DNA from: Bacteroidetes bacterium UBA6063
Lineage (GTDB): Bacteria > Bacteroidota > Bacteroidia > NS11-12g > UBA9320
Reading direction: 5' to 3'
NCBI GenBank assembly: GCA_002428905.1
Contig: DIYD01000079.1
Location: 1-13,664 of the forward strand
DNA length: 13,664 nucleotides
A program made the translations under genes and the position numbers. Below are positions 7,214 to 13,572 of this stretch, piece after piece (the stretch's first letter is position 1; each line of letters begins with the position of its first letter). The notes under the pieces were generated by a model. That model saw nothing but the letters and a program-made list of their open reading frames with translations, was not told where the DNA came from and did no database searches.

Positions 7214-7710
7214 GGTCGACGTACAGCATAGTAAAGTTCATCCTCCAGTCGCCCGTTTTTATAAACTGTTTTTTCAAAGCGTGCCTCTAAGGTAAAGCCT
7301 GCCTTTTGCAGTACCCGTTGAGAACCGAGATTGGTGCCAAAAGGTCGTGCGTAGATACGCGTAATATCGAAATGCTTAAACCCATATTCCACAATCTCCT
7401 GAACAGCTTTTGAAACAATTCCGTTGCCCCAGAAAGGTTCTGCCAGCCAGTATCCCAACTCTGCATTTTTAACCATGATGTCGGTTTGAGGGTGCAGCCC
7501 TATACCACCACATGCCACACCGTCAACAGTAATGGCAAATATTCGTGTTGGCGCATGACTGCGTGCCATATCTATAAATTTGTGGGCATTATCCAATGTA
7601 TACGGATGTGGAAAACCATCTGTCAGCTGATTGGCAATTTTTGGATTGTTGGCATAACGTGCCAGGTGTTCCGCATCCGCCGTTTCCCATTTTCTAAGTT
7701 CGAAGTCCAT
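7210..7710 (-). CDS. GNAT-family N-acetyltransferase (RimJ/RimL-like)
   Basis: 166 aa, full GNAT fold. It transfers acetyl from acetyl-CoA to an amine; the acceptor is unknown. Visible: an N-terminal LRKWETADAEHLARYANN (5-22); strand 4 ELGYWL (84-89); the acetyl-CoA pyrophosphate loop in EPFWGNGIVSKAV (91-103), where WGNGI replaces the classical Q/RxxGxG/A; and the helix-strand NLGSQRVLQKAGF (127-139), typical of the RimJ/RimL-like branch that includes ribosomal-protein and antibiotic acetyltransferases. The end (DELYYAVRR) is also typical. A single-gene unit: a TAnnTTTG-type box sits 17 bases before the start, within the 31-base gap after the pentapeptide-repeat gene. The stop overlaps the 3' end of the phosphate transporter. 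Confidence 0.94.
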   Translation of the reverse strand: MDFELRKWETADAEHLARYANNPKIANQLTDGFPHPYTLDNAHKFIDMARSHAPTRIFAITVDGVACGGIGLHPQTDIMVKNAELGYWLAEPFWGNGIVSKAVQEIVEYGFKHFDITRIYARPFGTNLGSQRVLQKAGFTLEARFEKTVYKNGRLEDELYYAVRRP

Positions 7711-7727
7711 AGCTCTTGATCAATGCT

Positions 7728-7735
7728 CAAAAGTA
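7728..7735 (-). promoter_or_regulatory. Candidate -7 box for the acetyltransferase
   Basis: On the minus strand this reads TACTTTTG, an exact TAnnTTTG match, 17 bases upstream of the ATG at 7710. It lies entirely inside the 31-base gap between genes, where a promoter for a separate unit would be expected. No good -33 element is seen. Confidence 0.4.
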
Positions 7736-7741
7736 GTCATC

Positions 7742-8311
7742 CTATTGGATTACTATATTGTATTTGTCTAACAATCGCACAACATCAGGCAACGAGAATT
7801 TTGCACCCTGAATTTCATTTTTATCCGGGTCAAACGAATAGTTCGTGGCAGTAGACAGGTCGGCCAGATTCAGTTTGGTCGCTTCAAAACTGGCCAGATG
7901 TAAGTCGCACTGGTCAAACACCACCTGGGTTAAATCGGCTTCAACAAATTCCACTTCATGGAGTGTGCACTGAGAAAATACGGTGTTTTTTAACCCCAGT
8001 CCAAAGAAGGATGAGAGGTTTAACTGGCATTGAGCAAAGGCCATTTCGAGAAGAAATGTATTGCACTGATCAAATCGGAGTCCCAGCATCTTGCAATCTT
8101 CAAAGCGGACTTCTCTAAATGCCGTGTTCTTAATCCTTGCTTCGCTAAAGTTACAACCTTTAAATGCACAATTCACAAAAATGGTATTGGTAAGATCAGT
8201 GGCGAGAAAGTTGCAGTTGACGAAAGTACAGGCCTCAAACTCAACCTCGGTCAGGTTTTCGGCTGTGAAGCTATGTGCTTCATATCGTTGGTCTACATGA
8301 TATCCTTCCAT
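7742..8311 (-). CDS. Pentapeptide-repeat protein (McbG/Qnr-like fold)
   Basis: 189 aa, nearly all made of A(D/N)LXX-type pentapeptides that form a right-handed four-sided beta-helix. Central Phe/Leu residues fall every five residues from about F15 to F80, then, after a two-residue register slip, from F92 to L152. The C-terminal segment (FSLPDVVRLLDKYNI, 172-186) caps the helix and is typical of this Bacteroidota subfamily. Cysteines sit two residues before the central position at 28, 33, 48, 53, 73, 95, 115 and 135. Many of these are exactly 20 residues (one coil) apart, so they would stack in ladders. Qnr and McbG, which share the fold, bind gyrase as DNA mimics, but this is not enough to call resistance. 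This is the last gene of a tight set, starting 2 bases after the stop of the lipoprotein gene. Cytosolic, no signal peptide. Confidence 0.92.
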   Translation of the reverse strand: MEGYHVDQRYEAHSFTAENLTEVEFEACTFVNCNFLATDLTNTIFVNCAFKGCNFSEARIKNTAFREVRFEDCKMLGLRFDQCNTFLLEMAFAQCQLNLSSFFGLGLKNTVFSQCTLHEVEFVEADLTQVVFDQCDLHLASFEATKLNLADLSTATNYSFDPDKNEIQGAKFSLPDVVRLLDKYNIVIQ

Positions 8312-8313
8312 GG

Positions 8314-8787
8314 TTAAAAGTGAACGAGTAACTGATGGTTTGATTTGGGTTTGTTGAAAAAGCTGCTGTAGTTGGATGCCGTGTCGATAATACTTGAAGT
8401 ATTGCCGTCTGATATCGAAAGCTTGAGGAAGGTAGAAGAGGTGTCGAACTGAAACGCATTGAACTGCAACACCAGTTCGTCAGCAGACGCACAATACTTC
8501 GGTTGAAGACTATACCTAACATCGAACGCACCCAATGAGGTGTCTGCGATTACTTCATAATACATGGTTTCTCCAGCAGGGTCAACCGGTAGTTGTAACG
8601 CACCTGAAGTTGTGAATAAGGTGTCTCCAAACGATTCGGCATTGAGGTAATAAATCCCGAAAGTGTCTTTACTGTCTCCTGTAACGTGGATGTAGGGTTC
8701 CTGATTAAAGCCTTCGCAAACCATGGTGTCAGGGTCTGAACATCCCAGTACGGATATGAATAAGAACACTATGCCCAGGTATTTCAT
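8314..8787 (-). CDS. Lipoprotein of unknown function (possibly DUF6452-like)
   Basis: 157 aa from the ATG at 8785-8787. The frame is open further upstream, but this start gives a clean lipoprotein signal peptide, MKYLGIVFLFISVLGC, with the lipobox SVLGC and the acylated cysteine at 16. The mature part has two further cysteines (24 and 99) and is beta-rich, with a TLFTTSG turn, a LQLPVDPAGE segment and a FDVRYS...YC pattern. Together these resemble the small Bacteroidota lipoproteins I recall as DUF6452, which sit beside DUF6048 outer-membrane proteins. I could not verify the match. The start overlaps the stop of the upstream outer-membrane-like gene as ATGA, and the stop lies 2 bases before the pentapeptide-repeat start, so all three genes are probably translated from one mRNA. 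An envelope role for the first two is inferred. Asp-Ser after the lipid cysteine does not predict retention rules in this phylum. Confidence 0.85.
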   Translation of the reverse strand: MKYLGIVFLFISVLGCSDPDTMVCEGFNQEPYIHVTGDSKDTFGIYYLNAESFGDTLFTTSGALQLPVDPAGETMYYEVIADTSLGAFDVRYSLQPKYCASADELVLQFNAFQFDTSSTFLKLSISDGNTSSIIDTASNYSSFFNKPKSNHQLLVHF

Positions 8788-9464
8788 TTCCTTTTTTTCG
8801 ATTGATTGATAATTATATGCATTCCTAAACCAGGATTGTAAACACCGTTTCGAACCACCCCAATGGCCGGAATATATTGATGCGGCCAATAGGTTTCCGA
8901 AAGCATTTTGTAGTAGGTGAACTGCAGTGGGTAGATATCGAAATGGATAACCCGATCTATAATAAGCTCAACACCTATACGAAGCTCGGAATAGCGGTAA
9001 CGCATGTTTTCCTCGGTGGATTCAATGGTAAAATCGGGGAAAACGTTCCCACTTAGTTTGTGGTCGCCCAGGAAATTGAGATTGCCTCGTCCATAATTGA
9101 AACCAACAACGATGCTCTTTTGAAACCGGTAGTCTTTGGTCGGTTTAAAATAATTTCTCGACAAAAGACTGATGCCAATACCTGCATATCTTCCCAGGCT
9201 CTTTGTTGAACTAAAGCCCATTAGGTTGTAATGCGTATGATCGGCTGTGCCACCCGAAACCTTAAACTCCGTATGCGGCAAGAAGCGCAAGTTGTATTCA
9301 AGTAAATAGGCGTATCTGCTGCGCACATGAACCCCAGCCTGATGCATGAAATAGGGCGTGTATGGCAGAAGCGTATCTTTTGCTGTTGAATCAGGTGCAG
9401 AGGAGTTTTGTGCTCCGGAACTCAGTGCAAGAAGTACAATGGATAGGCTAACAATGAATCGCAC
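8784..9464 (-). CDS. Outer-membrane beta-barrel-like protein (possibly DUF6048-like)
   Basis: 226 aa if it starts at the GTG at 9462-9464. The open frame reaches a TTG at 9491, but the GTG start gives a classic signal peptide (MRFIVSLSIVLLALSSGAQ, cut near AQ at 18-19). No ATG precedes residue 40, so an alternative start codon is needed. The mature protein is an alternation of amphipathic strands with aromatic girdles: YLLEYNLRFLP, GRYAGIGISLLSRNYF, SIVVGFNYGRGNL, YSELRIGVELIID. The late YWPHQYIPAIGVV and GLGMHIIIN are typical of small outer-membrane barrels, and the pattern resembles the DUF6048 family. The last strand does not end in the usual terminal aromatic; a basic QSKKRK tail follows, so insertion as a barrel is inferred. 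First gene of the three-gene set; a TCATTTTG near-box lies 12 bases upstream of the GTG. Divergent from the PKD gene. Confidence 0.82.
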   Translation of the reverse strand: MRFIVSLSIVLLALSSGAQNSSAPDSTAKDTLLPYTPYFMHQAGVHVRSRYAYLLEYNLRFLPHTEFKVSGGTADHTHYNLMGFSSTKSLGRYAGIGISLLSRNYFKPTKDYRFQKSIVVGFNYGRGNLNFLGDHKLSGNVFPDFTIESTEENMRYRYSELRIGVELIIDRVIHFDIYPLQFTYYKMLSETYWPHQYIPAIGVVRNGVYNPGLGMHIIINQSKKRK

Positions 9465-9538
9465 CGTGCGAAGGTACAAAATGAAGGTCAACAGCTAATT
9501 TGTAACCGCCTGATTTTTAGTACACAAGAAAAAAAGTG

Positions 9539-9545
9539 TATTTTG
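9539..9545 (+). promoter_or_regulatory. Weak candidate -7 box for the PKD/T9SS gene
   Basis: TATTTTG differs from TAnnTTTG only by a spacer one base short. It lies 41 bases before the ATG at 9587, in the spacer between divergent genes. No -33 element is convincing. Confidence 0.25.
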
Positions 9546-9586
9546 CTTCCAACCATTTCATATCCGTCATCGTAACAGCTAACAAA

Positions 9587-11470
9587 ATGAGAACAATGAA
9601 AAACAAATTACTCTTCTTTATGGTCGTGCTGTTGGCCTCTTCATCCTCTGTTCTTGCTCAGTGTGATGCGTTCTTTACGTATTCAGGGCATTTGAATAGC
9701 AGGAATGTAAACTTTGGTGATTCTACTCAAGGCAATTACAACAAGGTAACCTGGGATTTTGGTGATGGAACGACATTAACTCAAAAAAGAAATGTTGCTT
9801 ACACGTCGCACGTGTATAGCGCATTCGGAACGTATAAGGTATGTAGAATTGTTGAAGACTCTACAATTCCATGTAAAGACACGTTTTGTCAGACTATAGA
9901 CCTATCGACCCCGAACTGTAACGCCGATTTCCGTTATACGATAAGCGGGAATACGGTACGATTTACGTACACGGGTACCACGTCTGCCACGTATTATTCC
10001 TGGACCTTTGGTGATCCACGAGGGAATAGCAATAGTAAGCACCCAACTTATACCTATGCAGGTTCGGGTACGTACGACGTGTGTTTGTTCATCTCAACCG
10101 GTGGTCCACTCGCTTGTTTCGATACGGTGTGTCAGAAAATCACTATTGCTAAAAAAGGGTGTGATGCAGACTTTACCGCAACGAACATAGGTCAGGGTCA
10201 GGTTCGATTTAATGCCAAAGATTCACGAAGCGGTGTGGTCTATAACTGGGATTTCGGTGATGGAAATACCCATACCAATAGAGGGACAAATCATCCAACA
10301 CATCAATACAACACGGCAAGTTTGCCTGATTCGTTTACCGTATGCATGAATATGTACGATAGTGTTTCAGGTTGTAGAGATACGATATGTAAAAATGTCT
10401 ATGTTACGAACGATAGTTGTGATGCGTCGTTTAGGTATACGAAACAACGTGGAAACGTGGTTGTGTTGATCCCGGGCCAGCGATTTACGAACAATGTGAC
10501 GTACAAATGGACGGTGCTTGGGCAAAATTACACGTCCAGAATCCTTACACATACATTCGCACGTACCGGGAAATATTCGGTGTGCTTAGAAGTTTATGAC
10601 TCTACACTTAATTGTAGATCCATCAGCTGCGATTCAATAACGATTGATTCAGCAAGTTGTGATGTTAAGGCGAATTTCAGCTATACCGTGGTGGATAGTA
10701 CAGGAACATTTACAAACCTGTCTCGAAACGCGATGCAATACAAGTGGCTTTTCCCTGGAAATACAACGTCGACGGCTACAAACCCGGTCAACACGTTCAC
10801 CGGCCCAGGACGCTATACGGTGTGTCTTGTGGCTAAAGATACTTCTTTACCAGGTTGTGTAGACACCATATGCAAAACGGTTGTTATAGACTCGGCAAAG
10901 AGCTGTATGGCTTTCTTCCGAATTGCCTTAGATACTACCAAGAAATTTAAGTTGTTCTTGATTAATGGATCAACGAATAAATCATCACATACATACAAGT
11001 GGACATTTGGTGACGGGAACTCGTCTACCAAGCGAAATCCTTCACACAAGTACCAAAAGTTCGGCCTGTATCAGGTATGCTTAACGGTTGCCGATACCAA
11101 TAATCGTTGTTCGGATACGTACTGCGACTCGCTCGGATTGGATTCGAATGGACGACTTCTGAAAGCCGATGGTTTTGAGCTTGTAGTGGTTGAAGATAAT
11201 CTATCGGTGCCTGTAATTCCTGAAGTAGACTATACGTTATATCCAAACCCAACCAATGGATTGGTGACGATAAAACTTGAAAGTGTTGGTCGTGAAGGTG
11301 CATATGTGCAGGTATATAGTCTTACCGGTAAAATGGTGAAGGACATATCGATTGAGAACTTGAATAGTTTAACTTTTGACATGGTGGACGTTGAAAATGG
11401 AATGTACGTTGTTCGCATTTTTGACGGAGAAAACCATGCACAAACAAAGCTCATTAAAATGTACAAATAA
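9587..11470 (+). CDS. Secreted six-repeat PKD protein with a T9SS type A sorting domain
   Basis: 627 aa from the ATG at 9587; another ATG three codons on is equally possible, and the GTG at 9536 would add residues that spoil the signal peptide. Order: a signal peptide ending VLAQ (cut before C26); six PKD-like beta-sandwich repeats of about 80-85 aa starting at C26, C111, C192, C278, C358 and C440; a linker at about 524-548; and a C-terminal domain with YTLYPNPTNGLVTIKL, LTGKMV, and NGMYVVRI...KLIKMYK. That last set is the type A signal for T9SS export and surface attachment. WDFGDG-type cores occur in repeats 1, 2, 3 and 6; repeats 4 (WTVLGQ) and 5 (WLFPGN) are degenerate. Each repeat has exactly four cysteines in one pattern (first residue, VC, then C-x4-C), 24 in all, so disulfide-locked repeats are likely outside the cell. 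Likely adhesin, sheath or matrix protein; the ligand is unknown. An intrinsic terminator follows at 11490. Confidence 0.93.
   Translation: MRTMKNKLLFFMVVLLASSSSVLAQCDAFFTYSGHLNSRNVNFGDSTQGNYNKVTWDFGDGTTLTQKRNVAYTSHVYSAFGTYKVCRIVEDSTIPCKDTFCQTIDLSTPNCNADFRYTISGNTVRFTYTGTTSATYYSWTFGDPRGNSNSKHPTYTYAGSGTYDVCLFISTGGPLACFDTVCQKITIAKKGCDADFTATNIGQGQVRFNAKDSRSGVVYNWDFGDGNTHTNRGTNHPTHQYNTASLPDSFTVCMNMYDSVSGCRDTICKNVYVTNDSCDASFRYTKQRGNVVVLIPGQRFTNNVTYKWTVLGQNYTSRILTHTFARTGKYSVCLEVYDSTLNCRSISCDSITIDSASCDVKANFSYTVVDSTGTFTNLSRNAMQYKWLFPGNTTSTATNPVNTFTGPGRYTVCLVAKDTSLPGCVDTICKTVVIDSAKSCMAFFRIALDTTKKFKLFLINGSTNKSSHTYKWTFGDGNSSTKRNPSHKYQKFGLYQVCLTVADTNNRCSDTYCDSLGLDSNGRLLKADGFELVVVEDNLSVPVIPEVDYTLYPNPTNGLVTIKLESVGREGAYVQVYSLTGKMVKDISIENLNSLTFDMVDVENGMYVVRIFDGENHAQTKLIKMYK
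9662..11155 (+). repeat. Six tandem PKD-like protein repeats, each with four cysteines
   Basis: Repeat units begin near 9662, 9917, 10160, 10418, 10658 and 10904. They are similar in protein but well diverged in DNA. Each ends with a VC, a DT/DS turn and C-x4-C, then 9-11 residues to the first cysteine of the next unit. Repeats 4 and 5 have lost the FGDG turn that marks PKD domains. Confidence 0.8.
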
Positions 11471-11489
11471 ATAAATCACTGTGAAGATT

Positions 11490-11516
11490 GCGGGGCCAGT
11501 GATGGCTCCGCTTTTT
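11490..11516 (+). terminator. Strong intrinsic terminator after the PKD gene
   Basis: GCGGGGCC (11490-11497), loop AGTGAT, GGCTCCGC (11504-11511): an 8-base-pair stem with one G-U pair, followed directly by TTTTT (11512-11516). It lies 20 bases after the PKD stop and ends where the sigma-factor start region begins (ATGs at 11517 and 11523). This rules out the GTG at 11481 as the sigma start and means any sigma message starting upstream must carry the hairpin. Confidence 0.85.
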
Positions 11517-11522
11517 ATGCAT

Positions 11523-12086
11523 ATGGCGGAATATAAAAAGCTGATAAAGAGTTGTTTAAAGAATGAACGACGTGCTCAAAACATGTTGTATAAGGAACTC
11601 TTTAGCTTTTTAATGAACATCTGTATTCGCTACAAACGCAATTACGATGACGCCGGTGCAGCATTGAATACCATTTTTCTCAAAGTGCTTAATGCCCTAA
11701 GCGATTTTGATTTGGAGAGACCATTTCTTCCCTGGGTAAAAACGATAGCCATTCGTCAATTGGTTGATGAGTACAGAAGTGAGAAAAGACATGAGAACGT
11801 TAGTTTGGAGCATCCGGAAGCCGAGGTGTCCGCATCCGGTTTGGCTTCATCGCTTGAACAACTGCAGTGTGAAGATATTTTGGCCATGATTGGTCAACTA
11901 CCGGATACTACGGCCAAAGTGTTCAATTTATACGTGATAGACGGATACAAACACAAAGAGATTGCTGAAATGTTGGGAGTGACAATCGGTACTTCCAAGT
12001 GGCAATTAAACCACGCCAGAAAACAATTAAAAGAATTACTCCAAGTTGAAAACCAGCGCTTGGAGAACCTAAATATGGAGTTATGA
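11523..12086 (+). CDS. ECF-type RNA polymerase sigma factor
   Basis: 187 aa from the ATG at 11523 (the ATG at 11517 is equally close; further starts fall in the terminator). It directs RNA polymerase to a specific promoter set. Region 2 spans about 15-90: AQNMLYKELFSFLMNICIRY (18-37), the DDAGAALNTIFLKVLNAL helix (42-59), and FLPWVKTIAIRQLVDEYRSE (68-87), with the WVKTIAIRQLVDEYR strand-opening helix well conserved. A short acidic/serine linker follows (about 91-115). Region 4 covers about 119-172: MIGQLPDTTAKVFNLYVIDG (122-141) and the helix-turn-helix HKEIAEMLGVTIGTSKWQLN (144-163). The domain structure, small size and absence of regions 1.1 and 3 place it in the ECF group. Its stop overlaps the start of the next gene as ATGA, typical of sigma/anti-sigma pairs. 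Sequestration by that protein is inferred. No promoter is seen in the 52-base gap upstream, which is filled by the terminator. Confidence 0.93.
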   Translation: MAEYKKLIKSCLKNERRAQNMLYKELFSFLMNICIRYKRNYDDAGAALNTIFLKVLNALSDFDLERPFLPWVKTIAIRQLVDEYRSEKRHENVSLEHPEAEVSASGLASSLEQLQCEDILAMIGQLPDTTAKVFNLYVIDGYKHKEIAEMLGVTIGTSKWQLNHARKQLKELLQVENQRLENLNMEL

Positions 12087-13531
12087 AAGACTGGAAAAAA
12101 TTTGAAGATGCCTTAAAAAATAAGGTACAAAAAGACTACCCGGTAGACGAGGCACTTATGGCTTCGATGCAGGCAAGTCTGGATGTGCACTTTCCTGCTG
12201 AAACGGGCAAACGTGGATTTGCATGGTTCATGCTTACTACCATTGTAAGTGTTACATCCATAATAGGTTATGTATTGAGTAAACCCAATCAGGGGAGTAT
12301 GCTGGTGCCCACAGAAGTTACCATTGTTGAGCAGGACGACAAGGTAAATATGCAGGGGACGGCGGAAGTACTTTCGACTTATAACGAGATCACAAACCAG
12401 GACAACCAGCCGGTGGAAAGCACACCAGCGGTTGAAAAGGCGAGTGAACTGGGTAGTGAATTAGCACTGGCAGGACAGAGCGATTACGCGCCGCAAGGAG
12501 CGAATCCGGGAAATTCAGTTCCAGGCTCGTTGGATGACGCAGTGGCAGGAAAGACAGAACCAAATCCAACTATGGGCACAAATCAGTTTAAACGCAGACT
12601 CAGACCGGAGGCATCGAATGGGTCTTACCAAACGCCTGGTGGGCAAATAGAATTGAATGCCGGGAACACTACAACTACAGTAACCAGAGCCAAAATCTGG
12701 CCAGATCACCCGTTGGTACGTGCAATGTATAAGTCCGATTTTGATATTGAGCAAGCATATCAACCTACCAAACCTAAAACAACTAAAGCACGGCAGGTAA
12801 AACCACGCAAGCTATTCACATACTCTGTTGAAGCCGATTATACCTATATTCCATGGTTTATTAATGGTGATTCTTCGGGAGAACAACGATTTACGCAGTC
12901 GTATACAAATGAAATAACCTCGTCGCAATCGGCACGTGTAAAGTTCAATACCCGGTGGAAGAATTTCGAACTTAGAACCGGAATTGGTCGAACCGCTTTT
13001 GCCAATCAACTGACGGTAAACCAGCGTGATTTTATCACAACCTCGGATACGACATATCGCAGTTATCGAGTAATTGATTCGTCGTTTGACGCAGGAACAC
13101 GAACCGTTTGGTTAATTCAAACGGAACATGACATAAACACCCAATCCACACCACTTGGAGAAAAAGAGTTATACAATAAGACCGATCAGGTGAGGTATTG
13201 GAATATTCCGTTGAGCCTTTCTTATGTGCAGCCTGTTAAACGTTTTGAACTAGGAGTGAACCTTGGCGTTGACATCCTATTTAGCCCGTCGTTTACTACA
13301 AGTTTCAGTACACAGGATGATTCGACAGGAGAAGGTTTTCGTCCATATGCAAGTCTGAACAAGAGTCTTGTGCAGAAAAATGCAAGTGTACGCTTAGGTT
13401 ATCGGGCAAATTATCATACGACCATTTATGCGGAAGCACGAAATAACTGGTCGGGTAGACATTTCTTCTCAACGACTTCATATGCGAACCGTTCACGTGG
13501 AGTAACCATTGGCATAAATTATCGGTTCTAA
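12083..13531 (+). CDS. Putative dual membrane-spanning anti-sigma factor with a C-terminal outer-membrane barrel
   Basis: 482 aa. Order: a charged N-terminal domain without a signal peptide (1-45, MKDWKKFEDALKNKVQ...), likely cytoplasmic; one transmembrane helix (FAWFMLTTIVSVTSIIGYVL, 46-65) preceded by positive KR, giving N-in topology; a long, low-complexity periplasmic linker rich in Gly, Asn, Thr, Pro and Gln (about 67-242); and a beta-rich C-terminal domain (about 243-482). The last has amphipathic strands such as FTYSVEADYTYIPW, FELRTGIGRTAF, YWNIPLSLSYV, FELGVNLGVDILF and ASVRLGYRANYHTTIYAEA, and ends VTIGINYRF with the terminal Phe of outer-membrane proteins. The barrel is about 240 aa, enough for eight strands. 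The ATGA overlap with the sigma gene and the N-terminal W-KFE-L pattern suggest an anti-sigma factor. Bacteroides Dma proteins are described with this layout. It would carry an outer-membrane signal to the cytoplasm. The anti-sigma function is inferred. Confidence 0.85.
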   Translation: MKDWKKFEDALKNKVQKDYPVDEALMASMQASLDVHFPAETGKRGFAWFMLTTIVSVTSIIGYVLSKPNQGSMLVPTEVTIVEQDDKVNMQGTAEVLSTYNEITNQDNQPVESTPAVEKASELGSELALAGQSDYAPQGANPGNSVPGSLDDAVAGKTEPNPTMGTNQFKRRLRPEASNGSYQTPGGQIELNAGNTTTTVTRAKIWPDHPLVRAMYKSDFDIEQAYQPTKPKTTKARQVKPRKLFTYSVEADYTYIPWFINGDSSGEQRFTQSYTNEITSSQSARVKFNTRWKNFELRTGIGRTAFANQLTVNQRDFITTSDTTYRSYRVIDSSFDAGTRTVWLIQTEHDINTQSTPLGEKELYNKTDQVRYWNIPLSLSYVQPVKRFELGVNLGVDILFSPSFTTSFSTQDDSTGEGFRPYASLNKSLVQKNASVRLGYRANYHTTIYAEARNNWSGRHFFSTTSYANRSRGVTIGINYRF

Positions 13532-13545
13532 TCGTCAATGTTTTA

Positions 13546-13553
13546 TACATTTG
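13546..13553 (+). promoter_or_regulatory. Candidate -7 box for the aldehyde dehydrogenase gene
   Basis: TACATTTG is an exact TAnnTTTG match, with 19 bases before the ATG at 13573. It lies 14 bases after the stop of the anti-sigma-like gene, so the dehydrogenase is probably a separate unit. A -33 element is weak. Confidence 0.45.
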
Positions 13554-13554
13554 A

Positions 13555-13572
13555 ACGGTTAAAGCAAACCGT
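13555..13572. promoter_or_regulatory. Inverted repeat between the -7 box and the aldehyde dehydrogenase start
   Basis: ACGGTT (13555-13560), spacer AAAGCA, AACCGT (13567-13572): perfect 6-base arms ending directly before the ATG. It lies over the likely transcription start and leader, where a repressor operator or an mRNA hairpin over the start codon would act. No T-run follows. Confidence 0.35.

Noticed and set aside
7742..8311. Fluoroquinolone-resistance (qnr) gene
   Set aside because: Only the fold is shared; the protein belongs to a general chromosomal pentapeptide-repeat type, and nothing shows gyrase protection.
8030..8317. Plus-strand open frames opposite the pentapeptide-repeat gene
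   Set aside because: The minus-strand frame has a perfect repeat structure, so the plus-strand frames are shadows.
9662..11155. DNA-level tandem repeat that could recombine
   Set aside because: The six units are similar only in protein; their DNA has diverged too far to be a recombination-prone array.
11481..11522. Earlier GTG/ATG starts for the sigma factor (11481, 11502)
   Set aside because: They fall within or before the intrinsic terminator, and the added residues do not look like the start of an ECF sigma factor.
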